DNA of 64,000 nucleotides, taken from Nitrosomonas sp. (GTDB taxonomy: Bacteria > Pseudomonadota > Gammaproteobacteria > Burkholderiales > Nitrosomonadaceae). Positions 27,681 through 37,295 of the stretch are shown here, in pieces; the stretch's first letter is position 1, and each line of letters starts with the position of its first letter. The stretch lies in NCBI GenBank assembly GCA_016710135.1, contig JADJLM010000005.1, positions 186,001 to 250,000 of the forward strand, in the 5' to 3' direction. A program made the position numbers and the translations under genes. Below the pieces are notes generated by a model that was given only the letters and a program-made list of their open reading frames with translations, searched no databases and was not told the DNA's origin.

Positions 27681-28010
27681 TTACTTTTTCATTGTCAAGC
27701 CAATATTTTGACTTGAGTAGTAAAAAGCAAGATTGTCGATATCATCTGGAGTCAAAGCTGCCGCCATTCCTGCCATAACCGGATCCTTGCGTTCACCTGT
27801 TTTATAGTCTTTTAGCACTTTAGCAAGATAAGTTCTTGGTTGACCACCAATTTTAGGAAAATTAGGTGCTGGGCTATTGCCGTCTGCTCCATGGCAAGAA
27901 GCACAGACTTCTGCTGCTTTTCTCTTACCTGCTTCAATATCCGCTGCAACTGTATTTCCCGAAATAACAAAAATTGCTCCGGTTACTGCAGCAATAAAAT
28001 AATTCTTCAT
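27681..28010 (-). CDS. Periplasmic monoheme cytochrome c
   Basis: A 109-residue protein: signal peptide (residues 1-23, ending VAA), one heme site CASCH near residue 36, conserved P-K-I-G-G-Q and the axial-methionine region ERKDPVMAGMAAALTPDD. It is a class I cytochrome of the c4/c5-like group and carries electrons in the periplasm. It follows a related cytochrome gene by 29 bp and is followed by the strong terminator at 27577-27617. Confidence 0.92.
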   Translation of the reverse strand: MKNYFIAAVTGAIFVISGNTVAADIEAGKRKAAEVCASCHGADGNSPAPNFPKIGGQPRTYLAKVLKDYKTGERKDPVMAGMAAALTPDDIDNLAFYYSSQNIGLTMKK

Positions 28011-28039
28011 AATCTTATTATCCTTGCGTAAATGGGAAA

Positions 28040-28363
28040 TTAATTACCTGCGTAGTATGCAGCTAATTCTTCTATATCCTTATCAGAAAGGGTAGCTGCA
28101 ATCCCTTTCATTGTAGGATGATTACGCTCACCCGATTTATAGTCTCTCAATGCTTTTTCTAAGTATACTGCATGCTGTCCACCCAACTTTGGTACATGAT
28201 AAGCAACTGGATACGCAGTACGATAGCCCTCTATTCCATGGCATCCTTCGCACATCGAAGTTTTACTTTTCACTTCTTCAGCATTACTGGCCGCATGAGC
28301 GCCACCAGAAATTGCCAAAGCCAAGCCGACTGCAAACACTAATTTAACGGCCAACTTTTTCAC
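28040..28363 (-). CDS. Periplasmic monoheme cytochrome c
   Basis: A 107-residue cytochrome: signal peptide MKKLAVKLVFAVGLALAISG with cleavage after AHA, heme site CEGCH, then VPKLGGQHAVYLEKALRDYK and the methionine region NHPTMKGIAATLSDKD. About 40-50% similar by eye to the next gene, so the pair is a tandem duplication or a two-subunit relay. The start is GTG at 28363, eight bases after AGGAGGG; the open frame farther upstream would lack a signal peptide at its N-terminus. Confidence 0.9.
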   Translation of the reverse strand: MKKLAVKLVFAVGLALAISGGAHAASNAEEVKSKTSMCEGCHGIEGYRTAYPVAYHVPKLGGQHAVYLEKALRDYKSGERNHPTMKGIAATLSDKDIEELAAYYAGN

Positions 28364-28471
28364 TTTATGCACCCTCCTCTCAAAAATCAGAACTTTAAAC
28401 GATGGGGGCTGTTTAGTCAATGAAGATAATCGCTATCTCCCTGTTGTTTATAGGGAAAAAGCGCTCGACCC

Positions 28472-30390
28472 TTACATTTTTGCTACTGATTGTTTAGTCT
28501 CTAGCTCTTCCCAGCGCAGAACCAATTGCGTAAGTTGTTCGTCAATTATAGTAAGGCGAGCTTGCAATATCTTGATTTTCTCAGGGTTATTTTTATAAAG
28601 CGCTGCATCGCTGAGCTGCTGATTAATCGAAGTTTGTTCACGCTCTAACGAATCAATCTTTTCTGGTAAGGATGCTAACTCTCGTACTTCGTGATAGCTC
28701 AACTTGGGTAACGGTCTTGACTTTTTTTCCTCAGCGGGGACAGAAACAACTTTGGCAGGGGAAACAATAGGTTTGGTTAAATTATCTTTAATACTTTTAC
28801 TTCGCATCCAGTCTTCGTAGCCACCGACATACTCATTTAGCAATCCATCGCCCTCAAACGCAATGACTTGGGTAACAACATTATCTAAGAAAGTACGATC
28901 ATGACTGACTAGAAACAAGGTACCGGTGTAGCTCTGTAATAATACTTCCAGCAATTCCAGTGTCTCGATATCAAGATCATTCGTTGGCTCATCTAAAACG
29001 AGCAAATTGGCTGGTTGAGTAAATAGGCGAGCTATTAACAAACGATTACGTTCCCCACCTGATAATGATTTAACTGGTGAGCGCGCTCGCTGGGGCGCAA
29101 AGAGAAAATCTTCGAGGTAGCTGATAACGTGCTTACGTTCACCATTGATTTCAATGAAATCAGAGCCTTGATTAATCGCTTCGATGACCGTCGATTCTGG
29201 ATTTAGTTGCCCTCGCATTTGATCAAAATAAGCAATGGATAATTTCGTTCCCCGCTTTATTTCTCCTGAATCCGGCTCTAATTCTCCTAGAATAAGTTTT
29301 AATAGCGTCGATTTACCTGAGCCATTGGGGCCTAACAAACCGATTCGATCTCCACGAAGAATACGGCAAGAAAAATCCTTAATCACGGTTTTATCACCAA
29401 AATGCTTGGTAATCTGATGAAGTTCTGCCACTAAATGCCCTGATCGTTCACCTACCTCGACATTGAAATTGACAGATCCAACACGCTCACGGCGTGCCGC
29501 ACGTTCCAAACGTAATGCTTCTAAACGCCTTACTCGCCCTTCATTTCTTGTGCAACGAGCCTGTACTCCTTTGCGTATCCATATCTCCTCCTGCGCAAGC
29601 ACTTTATCAAATTTGTGCTGTTGTATCGCCTCACTTTGCAACATTTCCATTTTCTTTTGAAGGTAATGCGCAAAATTACCTGGGAAACTCCAAAACAATC
29701 CACGATCAAGCTCAATAATTCGGGTAGAAACGTTATCTAAGAAGCGCCGATCATGTGTGATAAAAATCACGCTACCCGTAAAAGTCTGTAGTAACTCTTC
29801 TAGCCATTCAATTGAAGTAAAATCAAGATGATTAGTCGGCTCATCCAATAACAACACATCAGGCAACACTACTAAGGCACGCGCCAAGGCGACTCTTTTG
29901 CGGGTTCCACCGGATAAATTTTTAATTAAATCCTGTGCAGATAGTCCTAGTTGCTGGATAGTAGTTTCGACTCGAGTCTGGATCCGCCACCCATTGTTTA
30001 GCTCCAACAAATTCTGCAATGATGCTAGTCGAGAAAATTGATCTCATTATTTCCCTTCCCTTCACTTAGTGCCTGGGAGATTTCATGGTATTCATTGAGA
30101 ACTTGACTGAGATGCCCTAGTCCTTGGGATACTTCGTGATAGACGGTGCTAGTTACCCCAAACTCAGGCTCCTGTGGAACATAAACAAGCTTAAGCTCTG
30201 GCTTATGCCAAAGCTTTCCATCGTCAAGCTTAATTTCTTTAGCTAATACTTTTAGCAAACTCGATTTACCGCTACCATTGCGTCCAATCAAACCGACCCG
30301 CTCTCCTGGATCTAATTGGAGATCAACATGATTTAGTAACGCATGATGGCCAAAGGCCAAGCAGCTATCCTCAAGCGTAATAAGTGGCAT
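28472..30390 (-). pseudogene. uup: ABC-F ATPase Uup, one-base frameshift
   Basis: Both frames form one ABC-F protein of about 640 residues. The first (30390-30025) has Walker A GRNGSGKSS; the second has signature LSGGTRKRVALARAL with Walker B LLLDEPTNHLD, then the second cassette (GPNGSGKST, LSGGERNRLLIARLF, LVLDEPTNDLD) and a C-terminal coiled coil typical of Uup. The frame breaks in the A run at 30034-30037 (a T run in the gene): adding one base restores IFSRLASLQNLLELNNGW. Uup acts on ribosomes and in tolerance of precise transposon excision. Likely intact in reality. Confidence 0.88.
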
Positions 30391-30506
30391 AAATAAAAAT
30401 ACAAGTCATCAACATCAAATAAGGTAATCTAATTTTTTCATGAACTATGGAATGTAGTAAACTGATTTGCTGATTACTTGCATTCTTGAATCATTCGATA
30501 CAAAAG

Positions 30507-30533
30507 AAAAAGGGAATCTAACGATTCCCTTTT
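30507..30533 (-). terminator. Terminator after hsp20
   Basis: Hairpin AAAAGGGAATC / GATTCCCTTTT with loop TAAC, flanked by an A run that becomes the U tract on the minus strand. It lies about 27 bp past the hsp20 stop. Confidence 0.85.
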
Positions 30534-30559
30534 CAAACTGCCTAACGCAACAAAATTAA

Positions 30560-30997
30560 TTATTCTACTGATGATACATTGATTTTCTTGGGTTGCACTG
30601 ATTCCCGTTTCGGGATGGTAATCTCAAGCACACCGTTCTTAGAAACAGCCGAAATCGCATCAGGATTTGCTGTATCTGGCAAGCTAAATCGCCTATAAAA
30701 CGAACCATAAGTTCGCTCAATTCGTTTATACCCTTCTTTCTCAGTTTTTGCTTCAGTTTTTTTCTCACCTTTAATGGTCAACACTCCATTTTCCATACTA
30801 ACATCAATTTGTTCCGGTTTTACACCCGGTAGATCTGCATGTAGAACAAATCGATCTGATTCTTCTTTGATATCTACAGCAGGTGCCCATTCGGCGGTAG
30901 CAGAAGAACCATCACCTGATACATCACTACGCATTTGCTCCAGCTCTTTTTGAAGCTGTGTTAATAACCCCCAGGGTTCGTAACGTGTAATAGCCAT
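30560..30997 (-). CDS. Hsp20/IbpA-type small heat-shock protein
   Basis: A 145-residue alpha-crystallin-domain chaperone. The domain runs from about residue 40 (PAVDIKEESDRFVLHADLPG) to the end, with the conserved GVLTI(K)GEKK block and the terminal G-V-L-E-I-T-I-P-K. It holds unfolded proteins in soluble complexes during stress. A near-consensus sigma-32 promoter lies upstream (31165-31192) and a terminator follows, so it is probably monocistronic and heat-induced. Confidence 0.94.
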   Translation of the reverse strand: MAITRYEPWGLLTQLQKELEQMRSDVSGDGSSATAEWAPAVDIKEESDRFVLHADLPGVKPEQIDVSMENGVLTIKGEKKTEAKTEKEGYKRIERTYGSFYRRFSLPDTANPDAISAVSKNGVLEITIPKRESVQPKKINVSSVE

Positions 30998-31457
30998 AAT
31001 TCATTATCTCCAGTTATTAAATATTCAAATTACCGACAATTAAAGTTTCCTGTATATCTTGATGCTATCGCGCAATTCAATATCGCTAGAAATTCTTACC
31101 ATTCAAATAGCATCTTCAAATACTCATCATCAACGATTGTATGTAATAACGAGCACTACCCTCAATATAGGGATACGTCTACCATTTTCAAGCAGGTAAA
31201 ATAATTTTTTATTCATCATTATCAAAAAACTACCATACTCCGCATTAAGTCCACACTTTGACAATCTGTCAAAAAGCTTGGTAAAAATTTTTATATTTAA
31301 GCTTTATCTTCATTTCATTCACTGAGTTGCGCTATAACATCCACAATTACTGGTATGATTAGTCCGGCACGTATCACAAATCATAAGCAGCCTTTTTATC
31401 TTTATCTAACCCGATTACTGTAGATAAAGTCACTTCAATTAACAGAAAGGAAAAAAA
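30998..31457. other. Divergent regulatory region between hsp20 and the DUF533 gene
   Basis: 460 bp without a gene. It contains the predicted sigma-32 promoter for hsp20 and a leader of about 160 bases. The promoter of the plus-strand DUF533 gene should lie near 31340-31450 but was not resolved. Confidence 0.5.
31165..31192 (-). promoter_or_regulatory. Sigma-32 (heat-shock) promoter of hsp20
   Basis: On the minus strand CTTGAAA (31192-31186) is followed after 13 bases by CCCTATAT (31172-31165). The consensus is CTTGAAA, 13-15 bp, CCCCATnT, so both boxes and the spacing match nearly perfectly. Transcription would start near 31158. Confidence 0.82.
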
Positions 31458-32193
31458 ATGAGTTATGGAGATATTGTTGGTCGCTTAATAAAGGCATTAG
31501 CGAATGAAGGAACTTCGAAGCTCGAACACGTCATCAAGTCTTCCCAGCACTCAAAATCCGCGAGTGGAATATTAGATTTTGTGTTTAATTTTTTTCGAAC
31601 AAAACAAGCTGGCAATATAACCGGTGGCGGAATTGGTAGTTTAGGTGCCATAGCGGGCGCACTATTAAGTGGGGGGGCTGCTGCTGTAAAGGGGGCGCTG
31701 GGAGGAGGCGTCTTGGCCATGCTTGGCACCATGGCAATTAATGCGCTCCAGAAAAGATTGAACATTCAATCTTCGGATATCGAATCAGGCTTATTATCTA
31801 AATTCTTATCAAATGAAGATATTGCATCAATGAGTTCTACTGAAACCGAAAAACTCGTGCTCAGCGCAATGATCAACGCAGCCAAGGCTGATGGACAGCT
31901 TGATCAGCAGGAAATGGATAAAATTCTGGGAAAGGCTAGCACTGATGGCATCTCTGATGATGAAAGAAAATTTATTCAAGGTGAGTTGAGTAAACCTTTT
32001 GATTTACAGAAATTAGTATCGGCTGTTCCTAATCAAGTGGTTGGAGCACAAGTTTATGCAGCGTCTTTGTTTGCAATCGATATTAACACTGATGCAGAAA
32101 AAAAATTATCTAAGGAATCTGGCTCAAGCACTTGAGTTAGATGCTGAAACAATCGCACGTCTGCATGAAATGACTGGCGCACCCCTGGTATAG
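31458..32193 (+). pseudogene. DUF533/TerB-like membrane-associated protein, one-base frameshift near the C-terminus
   Basis: The product resembles YebE (DUF533): an N-terminal amphipathic region, a glycine/alanine-rich hydrophobic stretch (residues 50-90), then a TerB-like domain (LSAMINAAKADGQLDQQEMD, FIQGELSKPFDLQKLVSAVP). The frame breaks in the A8 run at 32098-32105; with seven A's it continues YLRNLAQALELDAETIARLH and ends GAPLV at about 32193. Without correction it ends early as KESGSST at 32135. The lost tail is the conserved last helix, so an indel error is likely. TerB-like domains are linked to envelope stress; function uncertain. Confidence 0.82.
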
Positions 32194-32251
32194 GAAGAGC
32201 TTCACGTAGAAATGCAACTGCTCAAAGAAATCGGCATCTAGTTACTTTTCT

Positions 32252-32283
32252 AACACCTCACTATCGTTAGTGAGGTGTTTTTC
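32252..32283 (+). terminator. Terminator after the DUF533 gene
   Basis: Perfect 12-bp stem AACACCTCACTA / TAGTGAGGTGTT with a four-base loop, followed by a run of T. Confidence 0.9.
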
Positions 32284-32328
32284 TGACACTATGATCAAAA
32301 TTTAAGCTTTTTCCCAATCTTAATTACA

Positions 32329-33234
32329 ATGGCAACGGCTAATCTTTTCGCACTTCTCGATGATATCGCTAGTGTTCTAGATGATGTTGCTGTGCTAAGT
32401 AAACTAGCAGCTAAAAAAACGGCAGGCGTGCTTGGAGATGACCTTGCACTCAATGCACAGCAAGTCATGGGCATTCAAGCTAACCGTGAGATACCTGTGG
32501 TATGGGCAGTTGCCAAAGGCTCATTCTGGAATAAAGCAATCTTAGTGCCTGCAGCACTACTAATTAGTGCTCTGCTACCCTGGGCAATCACTCCGCTTTT
32601 GATGATTGGCGGTACCTATCTTTGCTATGAAGGTTTTGAGAAACTTGCGCACCGATTCCTGCATAGCGCAACAGAAGAAACAACACACAAAAACGCATTA
32701 TCCGAAGCGCTCGCTAATCCCACTATTGATTTAGTCGCTTATGAACGCGATAAAATCAAAGGAGCAATCCGCACCGATTTTATTCTGTCGGCTGAAATAA
32801 TAGTGATCGCGTTAGGTATCGTCGCAAATGAAACATTGATCACTCGTATTGGCGTACTAATTGCCACTGCATTGACCATGACGCTTGCGGTCTATGGATT
32901 AGTTGCAGCTATTATTAAATTAGATGACCTTGGGTTCTGGCTACAGAAAAAGGGTATCGCGGTACTCGCAGTCATCGGGCAATTTCTTTTAAGTGCAACG
33001 CCTTGGTTAATGCGGTTTTTATCGGTTGCCGGGACCGTAGCCATGTTTCTAGTTGGTGGAAATATTCTGATACATGGAGTACCCAGCCTCACTCATTGGA
33101 TTGAAATCATCACTTCTTCAATGGATAGCTTATCTGCTTTAGTTATCTCATCGCTATCCAATATCCTATTGGGTATTGTATGTGGTGGTCTTATGCTAGG
33201 AATCGTTCATATCATCAAGAAAATCAAATCATAA
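32329..33234 (+). CDS. DUF808 family inner-membrane protein (YedI-like)
   Basis: A 301-residue protein. The N-terminus LFALLDDIASVLDDVAVLSK and the following AAKKTAGVLGDDLALNAQQV are diagnostic of DUF808. Six or more hydrophobic helices follow, with the loop FEKLAHRFLH and DLGFWLQKKG. Escherichia coli YedI is in this family; its function is unknown. The start ATG has no strong ribosome binding site. It follows the terminator of the previous gene, so it is likely its own unit. Confidence 0.9.
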   Translation: MATANLFALLDDIASVLDDVAVLSKLAAKKTAGVLGDDLALNAQQVMGIQANREIPVVWAVAKGSFWNKAILVPAALLISALLPWAITPLLMIGGTYLCYEGFEKLAHRFLHSATEETTHKNALSEALANPTIDLVAYERDKIKGAIRTDFILSAEIIVIALGIVANETLITRIGVLIATALTMTLAVYGLVAAIIKLDDLGFWLQKKGIAVLAVIGQFLLSATPWLMRFLSVAGTVAMFLVGGNILIHGVPSLTHWIEIITSSMDSLSALVISSLSNILLGIVCGGLMLGIVHIIKKIKS

Positions 33235-33269
33235 CAACCAGCTTGGCTTCTTAAAATCACCAGTGAAAC

Positions 33270-34247
33270 TTAATCTCTCGGTAAATACAGTTTCCCACTT
33301 AAAGTTTTTTCAGATACAGCAAAAATATCGTTAATTTGCTGTTTACTCAATTTCTTTCGCCAGGCATTTGCAGAATTAAGTGGGTTCTTAATAACGCTAT
33401 AGTAATCAGGCACATCCTGCTTGGTGCTCATTTCAAGAAAGTGAGCTGTTTGTTCATCCCATCTCAATTTGCAGAATGTAAATAATTTTTTAGTAGTCAG
33501 CTCAGGTTCTTGGCAGATATCTTCATATCGAACTTTCAAATAGTTTGGTTTGCTTTCCATCAAACGCAAGGCAAAATCATTCATTAAAGCCCATCTCCAT
33601 GTTAAGCGCTGCTCTACATTCATTTGTTGAAATTGGTTTGCTGTTAATTCATACAGTTGGGCCTGACTGGAACCCGCAAGCAACTTAAAAAGCGACTCAT
33701 CTTCAGCAGCGTTATAATTCCCAGTAAATACCTGTTTCGCTTGACCTCTTAATGTTGAGTTTAGCTGGCCACATGGATGTCGAATAATATGAATAAAATA
33801 GGCCTCAATCCCTAATCCTTGGATAGCTTGGGCCATGATAGGCATTCTGCCCAATGATTCAATGCTTTTCCAAAGAACTGTCATATCTGATCGATTAGGT
33901 AGCATTTCATGTGCTGAAAAATTACCAAAATACCGCGAAGCAACCTTTAATAACGTAAGATAGGCTTTACGTGCTTGGAAATGAATATCACTCTCATGAA
34001 TTTTCTTAAAAATTGGAAACTTACTTACTTGATTAACCTTCGCGTGCAATTCAAGCTGGGAAATAAATTGTTGAATGAATTTAAGCTCTTCCTCGGTCCA
34101 AGTTTCAGTGAAGAGTGGTAATAAATTTAGCTTCCCTCCAGCGTCGGGCTCATGCCGATATAAAATCTCAGGGTGACTATCGAATATCTTACCTAACCAG
34201 GTTGTCCCTGATCGTGGCATTCCACAGATAATAATCAATTTTTTCAT
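33270..34247 (-). CDS. Sulfotransferase family protein
   Basis: A 325-residue PAPS-dependent sulfotransferase. The 5'-phosphosulfate-binding loop is at the N-terminus (IICGMPRSGTTWLGKIFDSHP, residues 5-25); the 3'-phosphate-binding motif is in the IIRHPCGQLNSTLRG region near residue 155. The C-terminal half has RYEDICQEPE, common in carbohydrate sulfotransferases. It would transfer sulfate from PAPS to a glycan or other hydroxyl acceptor. APS kinase (37296-37916), which makes PAPS, and a glycan-initiating enzyme lie nearby, suggesting a sulfated surface polysaccharide (inference). Confidence 0.9.
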   Translation of the reverse strand: MKKLIIICGMPRSGTTWLGKIFDSHPEILYRHEPDAGGKLNLLPLFTETWTEEELKFIQQFISQLELHAKVNQVSKFPIFKKIHESDIHFQARKAYLTLLKVASRYFGNFSAHEMLPNRSDMTVLWKSIESLGRMPIMAQAIQGLGIEAYFIHIIRHPCGQLNSTLRGQAKQVFTGNYNAAEDESLFKLLAGSSQAQLYELTANQFQQMNVEQRLTWRWALMNDFALRLMESKPNYLKVRYEDICQEPELTTKKLFTFCKLRWDEQTAHFLEMSTKQDVPDYYSVIKNPLNSANAWRKKLSKQQINDIFAVSEKTLSGKLYLPRD

Positions 34248-34584
34248 TAACTAGCCTATTCGAGATGATTCAACATTAACACTGTAATCGGTAGTAAACT
34301 ATTTGGCATAGCTTGCTTTGAGGTCACTTGTATAATACACGACAGTTTTTCTTTATAGAATGATAAAAACCACATGAGTAATGCCTTTTTAAGTCCTTAA
34401 TATCCACACAAATCAAGCTTCAAAGCGGTAAATATTATTTCTACAGCTTTACCTACCGGATTTTCAAAAGAAAATCTCTCCCGACTCAATTGCTTCAGTT
34501 CAATATTTCTTTATGGTAGATTGCAAACAAAACATACAAAAAATTTAGCACTATTCGATTCATGTCACATTACAAGTTCCCATT
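34248..34584. other. 337-bp intergenic region
   Basis: No gene, RNA or clear palindrome seen. It lies between divergently transcribed sulfotransferase and phosphatase genes and should carry both promoters. Confidence 0.45.
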
Positions 34585-35205
34585 ATGTTATTACCCGATA
34601 CCATCGTTGATTTGATTCGCCATGGTGAGCCAGCAGGGGGGCAGCGTTACCGTGGCCATCGTGTTGATGATCCACTTACAGAAAAAGGCTGGTCACAAAT
34701 GTGGAATTCAGTCGGAGAATATCAGAAATGGACGAATATTATTACGTCACCATTACAACGTTGTAGCTCGTTTGCGTTTGCATTAGGTGAACGACTTAAC
34801 ATCCCAGTTACTGTTGAATCGCGTTTTAAAGAAGTTGGATTTGGGATATGGGAGGGACTAAGTCATGATGAAGTCAGAAACAATCGTGCAGAAGAGTTTC
34901 AAGCATTTATTGCAGATCCTGTCAATTGTAGGCCACAAGGCGCTGAACCCTTAGATACTTTTCTTCAGCGAGTGAATTTAGCCTATGAGGAAATCATTAG
35001 GGTCGACCAAAGCCATCACTACCTCATCGTAGCTCATGCGGGAGTTATCCGCGCGATCATTGCTAGAACCGCTCATGTTGCACCTTCAGGTTTCTACCGA
35101 ATAAAGATTAGTAATGGTGGTATTACACGCATTCGTCACACAAAAACAGGAGTCGTCTTAGAATTACTGAATGGAACGCTATCAGGAAATCATCCGAGTC
35201 TCTGA
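34585..35205 (+). CDS. Histidine phosphatase family protein
   Basis: A 206-residue phosphatase of the phosphoglycerate mutase-like superfamily. The catalytic motif RHGEP is at residues 11-15, the second arginine in ITSPLQRCSSFA, the acid in FKEVGFGIWEG and the second histidine in IVAHAGVIRAI. CobC-type alpha-ribazole phosphatases and broad phosphatases share this pattern; no cobalamin gene is adjacent, so the substrate is undecided. Confidence 0.87.
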   Translation: MLLPDTIVDLIRHGEPAGGQRYRGHRVDDPLTEKGWSQMWNSVGEYQKWTNIITSPLQRCSSFAFALGERLNIPVTVESRFKEVGFGIWEGLSHDEVRNNRAEEFQAFIADPVNCRPQGAEPLDTFLQRVNLAYEEIIRVDQSHHYLIVAHAGVIRAIIARTAHVAPSGFYRIKISNGGITRIRHTKTGVVLELLNGTLSGNHPSL

Positions 35206-35681
35206 TGAATGTCTATCATTCAATACGAGCGCCGGTAGTCCTAATTACTAAATTCTCCATTGTATTCAGGCCGCAAATCTACAAATAATCAAACCATTTC
35301 AATTAATGGTAACCATCTTTGCTTAGTTTATTCATTCTCCCCAGAGAGTGCGACAATTTGTCGCATTCTCTGATTTTGCTGTATATGTAAAAATACAAAA
35401 AGCTTCTAGCTTTCATTACTTTTTTCTTTACTTTCATTCGATAGCCTGGAAATGCAGTAAATTAACTTACTTGCTGATAGAGAGTAATAATAGCCTTAGC
35501 CATTCGTTTTATGCTAAAGAAATTTATAATGCTATCCTATTTAATATTATAGAATAGCCAGGTGTATTTTAAGGATTTTCCGCTATTAAGAAATTCTCGA
35601 AGATTCAAATTTCTTTCATTTATCTATGCTAGATTCCCAATCTGATTAGAAATCTATCAATTCCTAAGGGATAATCTGATT
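35206..35681. other. 476-bp intergenic region with a strong palindrome
   Basis: No gene supported. The notable element is the dyad at 35343-35371. It lies upstream of the WecA-like gene. Confidence 0.5.
35343..35371. repeat. Palindrome TGCGACAA-T-TTGTCGCA, intergenic
   Basis: Perfect arms TGCGACAA and TTGTCGCA around one base, extended by AGAGAG / TTCTCT with one mismatch. A nearly identical dyad (20 of 21 bases in the core) lies at 59823-59849, with looser relatives at 59759-59775 and 62887-62912. It could be an operator or a small hairpin repeat; no T run follows, so it is not a simple terminator. Confidence 0.75.
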
Positions 35682-37226
35682 ATGATACAAATGATTCTTG
35701 TACTCTTACTAACAGCATTATTGGCAACGATTAGTATTCGATACGCAATAATTTATGCGCTAACGAATAACATCGCTGATCATCCAGGTGGTCACAAACA
35801 ACACGATACTATAACGCCTTTTGTCGGCGGAATAGGAATACTGATTGCATTTTTTATTGCTTTAATCGTTTTATTTAATAATCAGCCAGAGTTCTGGGTA
35901 AAATGGTTAGCGCTTGGATTCGCCGCGGTTATCATTTTCGTTATAGGTTTCATTGATGATATCTTTCATCTCAACTATAAAATAAGATTCTTTGCTCAAG
36001 GTATAGTCGCACTGATCATGATTTTCATGGGCGGGGTACAACTTAGCGAACTGGGAACTTTAATTTCTAATTACCAGGCTCTGGAACTAGGCTTATTTGC
36101 TATTCCTCTCACAATGTTTGCTACCATAGGTGGAATCAATGCACTCAATATGATCGATGGTATTGATGGACTTGCTGGCACACTATCATGGATTACTCTA
36201 TTACTAATTAGCATTTTAGCTTTTCTCACAGGTGATCAGGCTAATACAACCCTTGCTATTGCATTAGTTGGTGGCGTTTCTGGATTTTTATATTTTAACC
36301 TTCGCTACCCCACACAAAATCGCGCTCGTGTCTTTCTCGGGGATAATGGTAGCATGCTCCTTGGCTTCTTATTCGCTTGGCTATTGGTTGATCTTTCACA
36401 AGGACCCCACGCATCCATGACTCCTGTAACAGCAATTTGGTTATTTGCTATCCCGCTTATGGATACTGTCACTGTGATGCTCCGTAGAATTTGGTTACGC
36501 CAATCTCCTTTTGTTCCAGATCATAACCATTTGCATCATATCTTGCTGCACGCGGGTCTCAGGATAGAGGATACTGTTTTTGTTATTGGAACGCTGCATT
36601 TAATGTTGGGATCACTTGGCTTAGCAGGTTTATATCTCGGCGTTCCCGATTCTATTATGTTTTTCAGTTTCTTATTGATATACAGCGGATATTTTTACTT
36701 AACACAGCATCCATGGTATATCATGTCGTCGTTACGCCATCTGCACAATTTCTTGGGATTAATCCCAACTGATAATTATGGTGTTTTCTTAGGTAGCTAT
36801 TCTGCACGAGAAACCGAAACATTAGTTAAAATGGTCTGTAAAGAGCTTGGACCAAGTGTTGATTCCTGGGTTCATGTCGTTGAGCAGCAATCATCACATG
36901 ATTTTGCCGAGAAAAGATATTCAGTTGCGGTTAATATCCGACTATCAAGCACCGATTATGTCACTGACGAGGAAATTAGCCAGTATATTGCAAAATTGTC
37001 ACACCGCATGATGGACCGCTGGGGTATTCGTGTCCGTCAATTTATTAAACGTAATATCGATAATGACCGAAGAGTTAAAGATATCGGTAATCCCTTAGGC
37101 GGCAATTTTCGTGTTTCTGAAAGACGTTCTACCGATACCCCGATACTGATGTTTGAAGCAATGTTTGACAAGTTCACGATAGAGCAAAGCAATCATACGG
37201 AAGAATCAATCTCAGAAATACACTGA
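35682..37226 (+). CDS. WecA/MraY-like phosphoglycosyl transferase with extra C-terminal domain
   Basis: A 514-residue enzyme. Residues 1-340 form the polytopic transferase: ADHPGGHKQHDTITPFVGG, the catalytic aspartates in IGFIDDIFHLNYKIR and NALNMIDGIDGLAG, FLGDNGSMLLGF and the HHLL region DHNHLHHILLHAGL. This class moves a sugar-1-phosphate to undecaprenyl phosphate to start O-antigen or exopolysaccharide chains. The last 170 residues are soluble and are not part of normal WecA (about 350-370 residues); they show no motif I know. cysC follows in the same direction, 69 bp on. Confidence 0.9.
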   Translation: MIQMILVLLLTALLATISIRYAIIYALTNNIADHPGGHKQHDTITPFVGGIGILIAFFIALIVLFNNQPEFWVKWLALGFAAVIIFVIGFIDDIFHLNYKIRFFAQGIVALIMIFMGGVQLSELGTLISNYQALELGLFAIPLTMFATIGGINALNMIDGIDGLAGTLSWITLLLISILAFLTGDQANTTLAIALVGGVSGFLYFNLRYPTQNRARVFLGDNGSMLLGFLFAWLLVDLSQGPHASMTPVTAIWLFAIPLMDTVTVMLRRIWLRQSPFVPDHNHLHHILLHAGLRIEDTVFVIGTLHLMLGSLGLAGLYLGVPDSIMFFSFLLIYSGYFYLTQHPWYIMSSLRHLHNFLGLIPTDNYGVFLGSYSARETETLVKMVCKELGPSVDSWVHVVEQQSSHDFAEKRYSVAVNIRLSSTDYVTDEEISQYIAKLSHRMMDRWGIRVRQFIKRNIDNDRRVKDIGNPLGGNFRVSERRSTDTPILMFEAMFDKFTIEQSNHTEESISEIH

Positions 37227-37295
37227 GAAATTTTAAGCATAGGTATTCCAGCAACTTTTTAGTTAACTATCTACTCTTCCTACCCAGGAGTAATC

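Noticed and set aside
35349..35365. Palindrome as a rho-independent terminator of the phosphatase gene
   Set aside because: No U tract follows and it lies 140 bp after the stop; a near-identical copy is found far from any gene end.
35348..35557. 69-codon frame starting inside the 35343 palindrome
   Set aside because: Hydrophobic chance translation of AT-rich intergenic DNA; no start signal.
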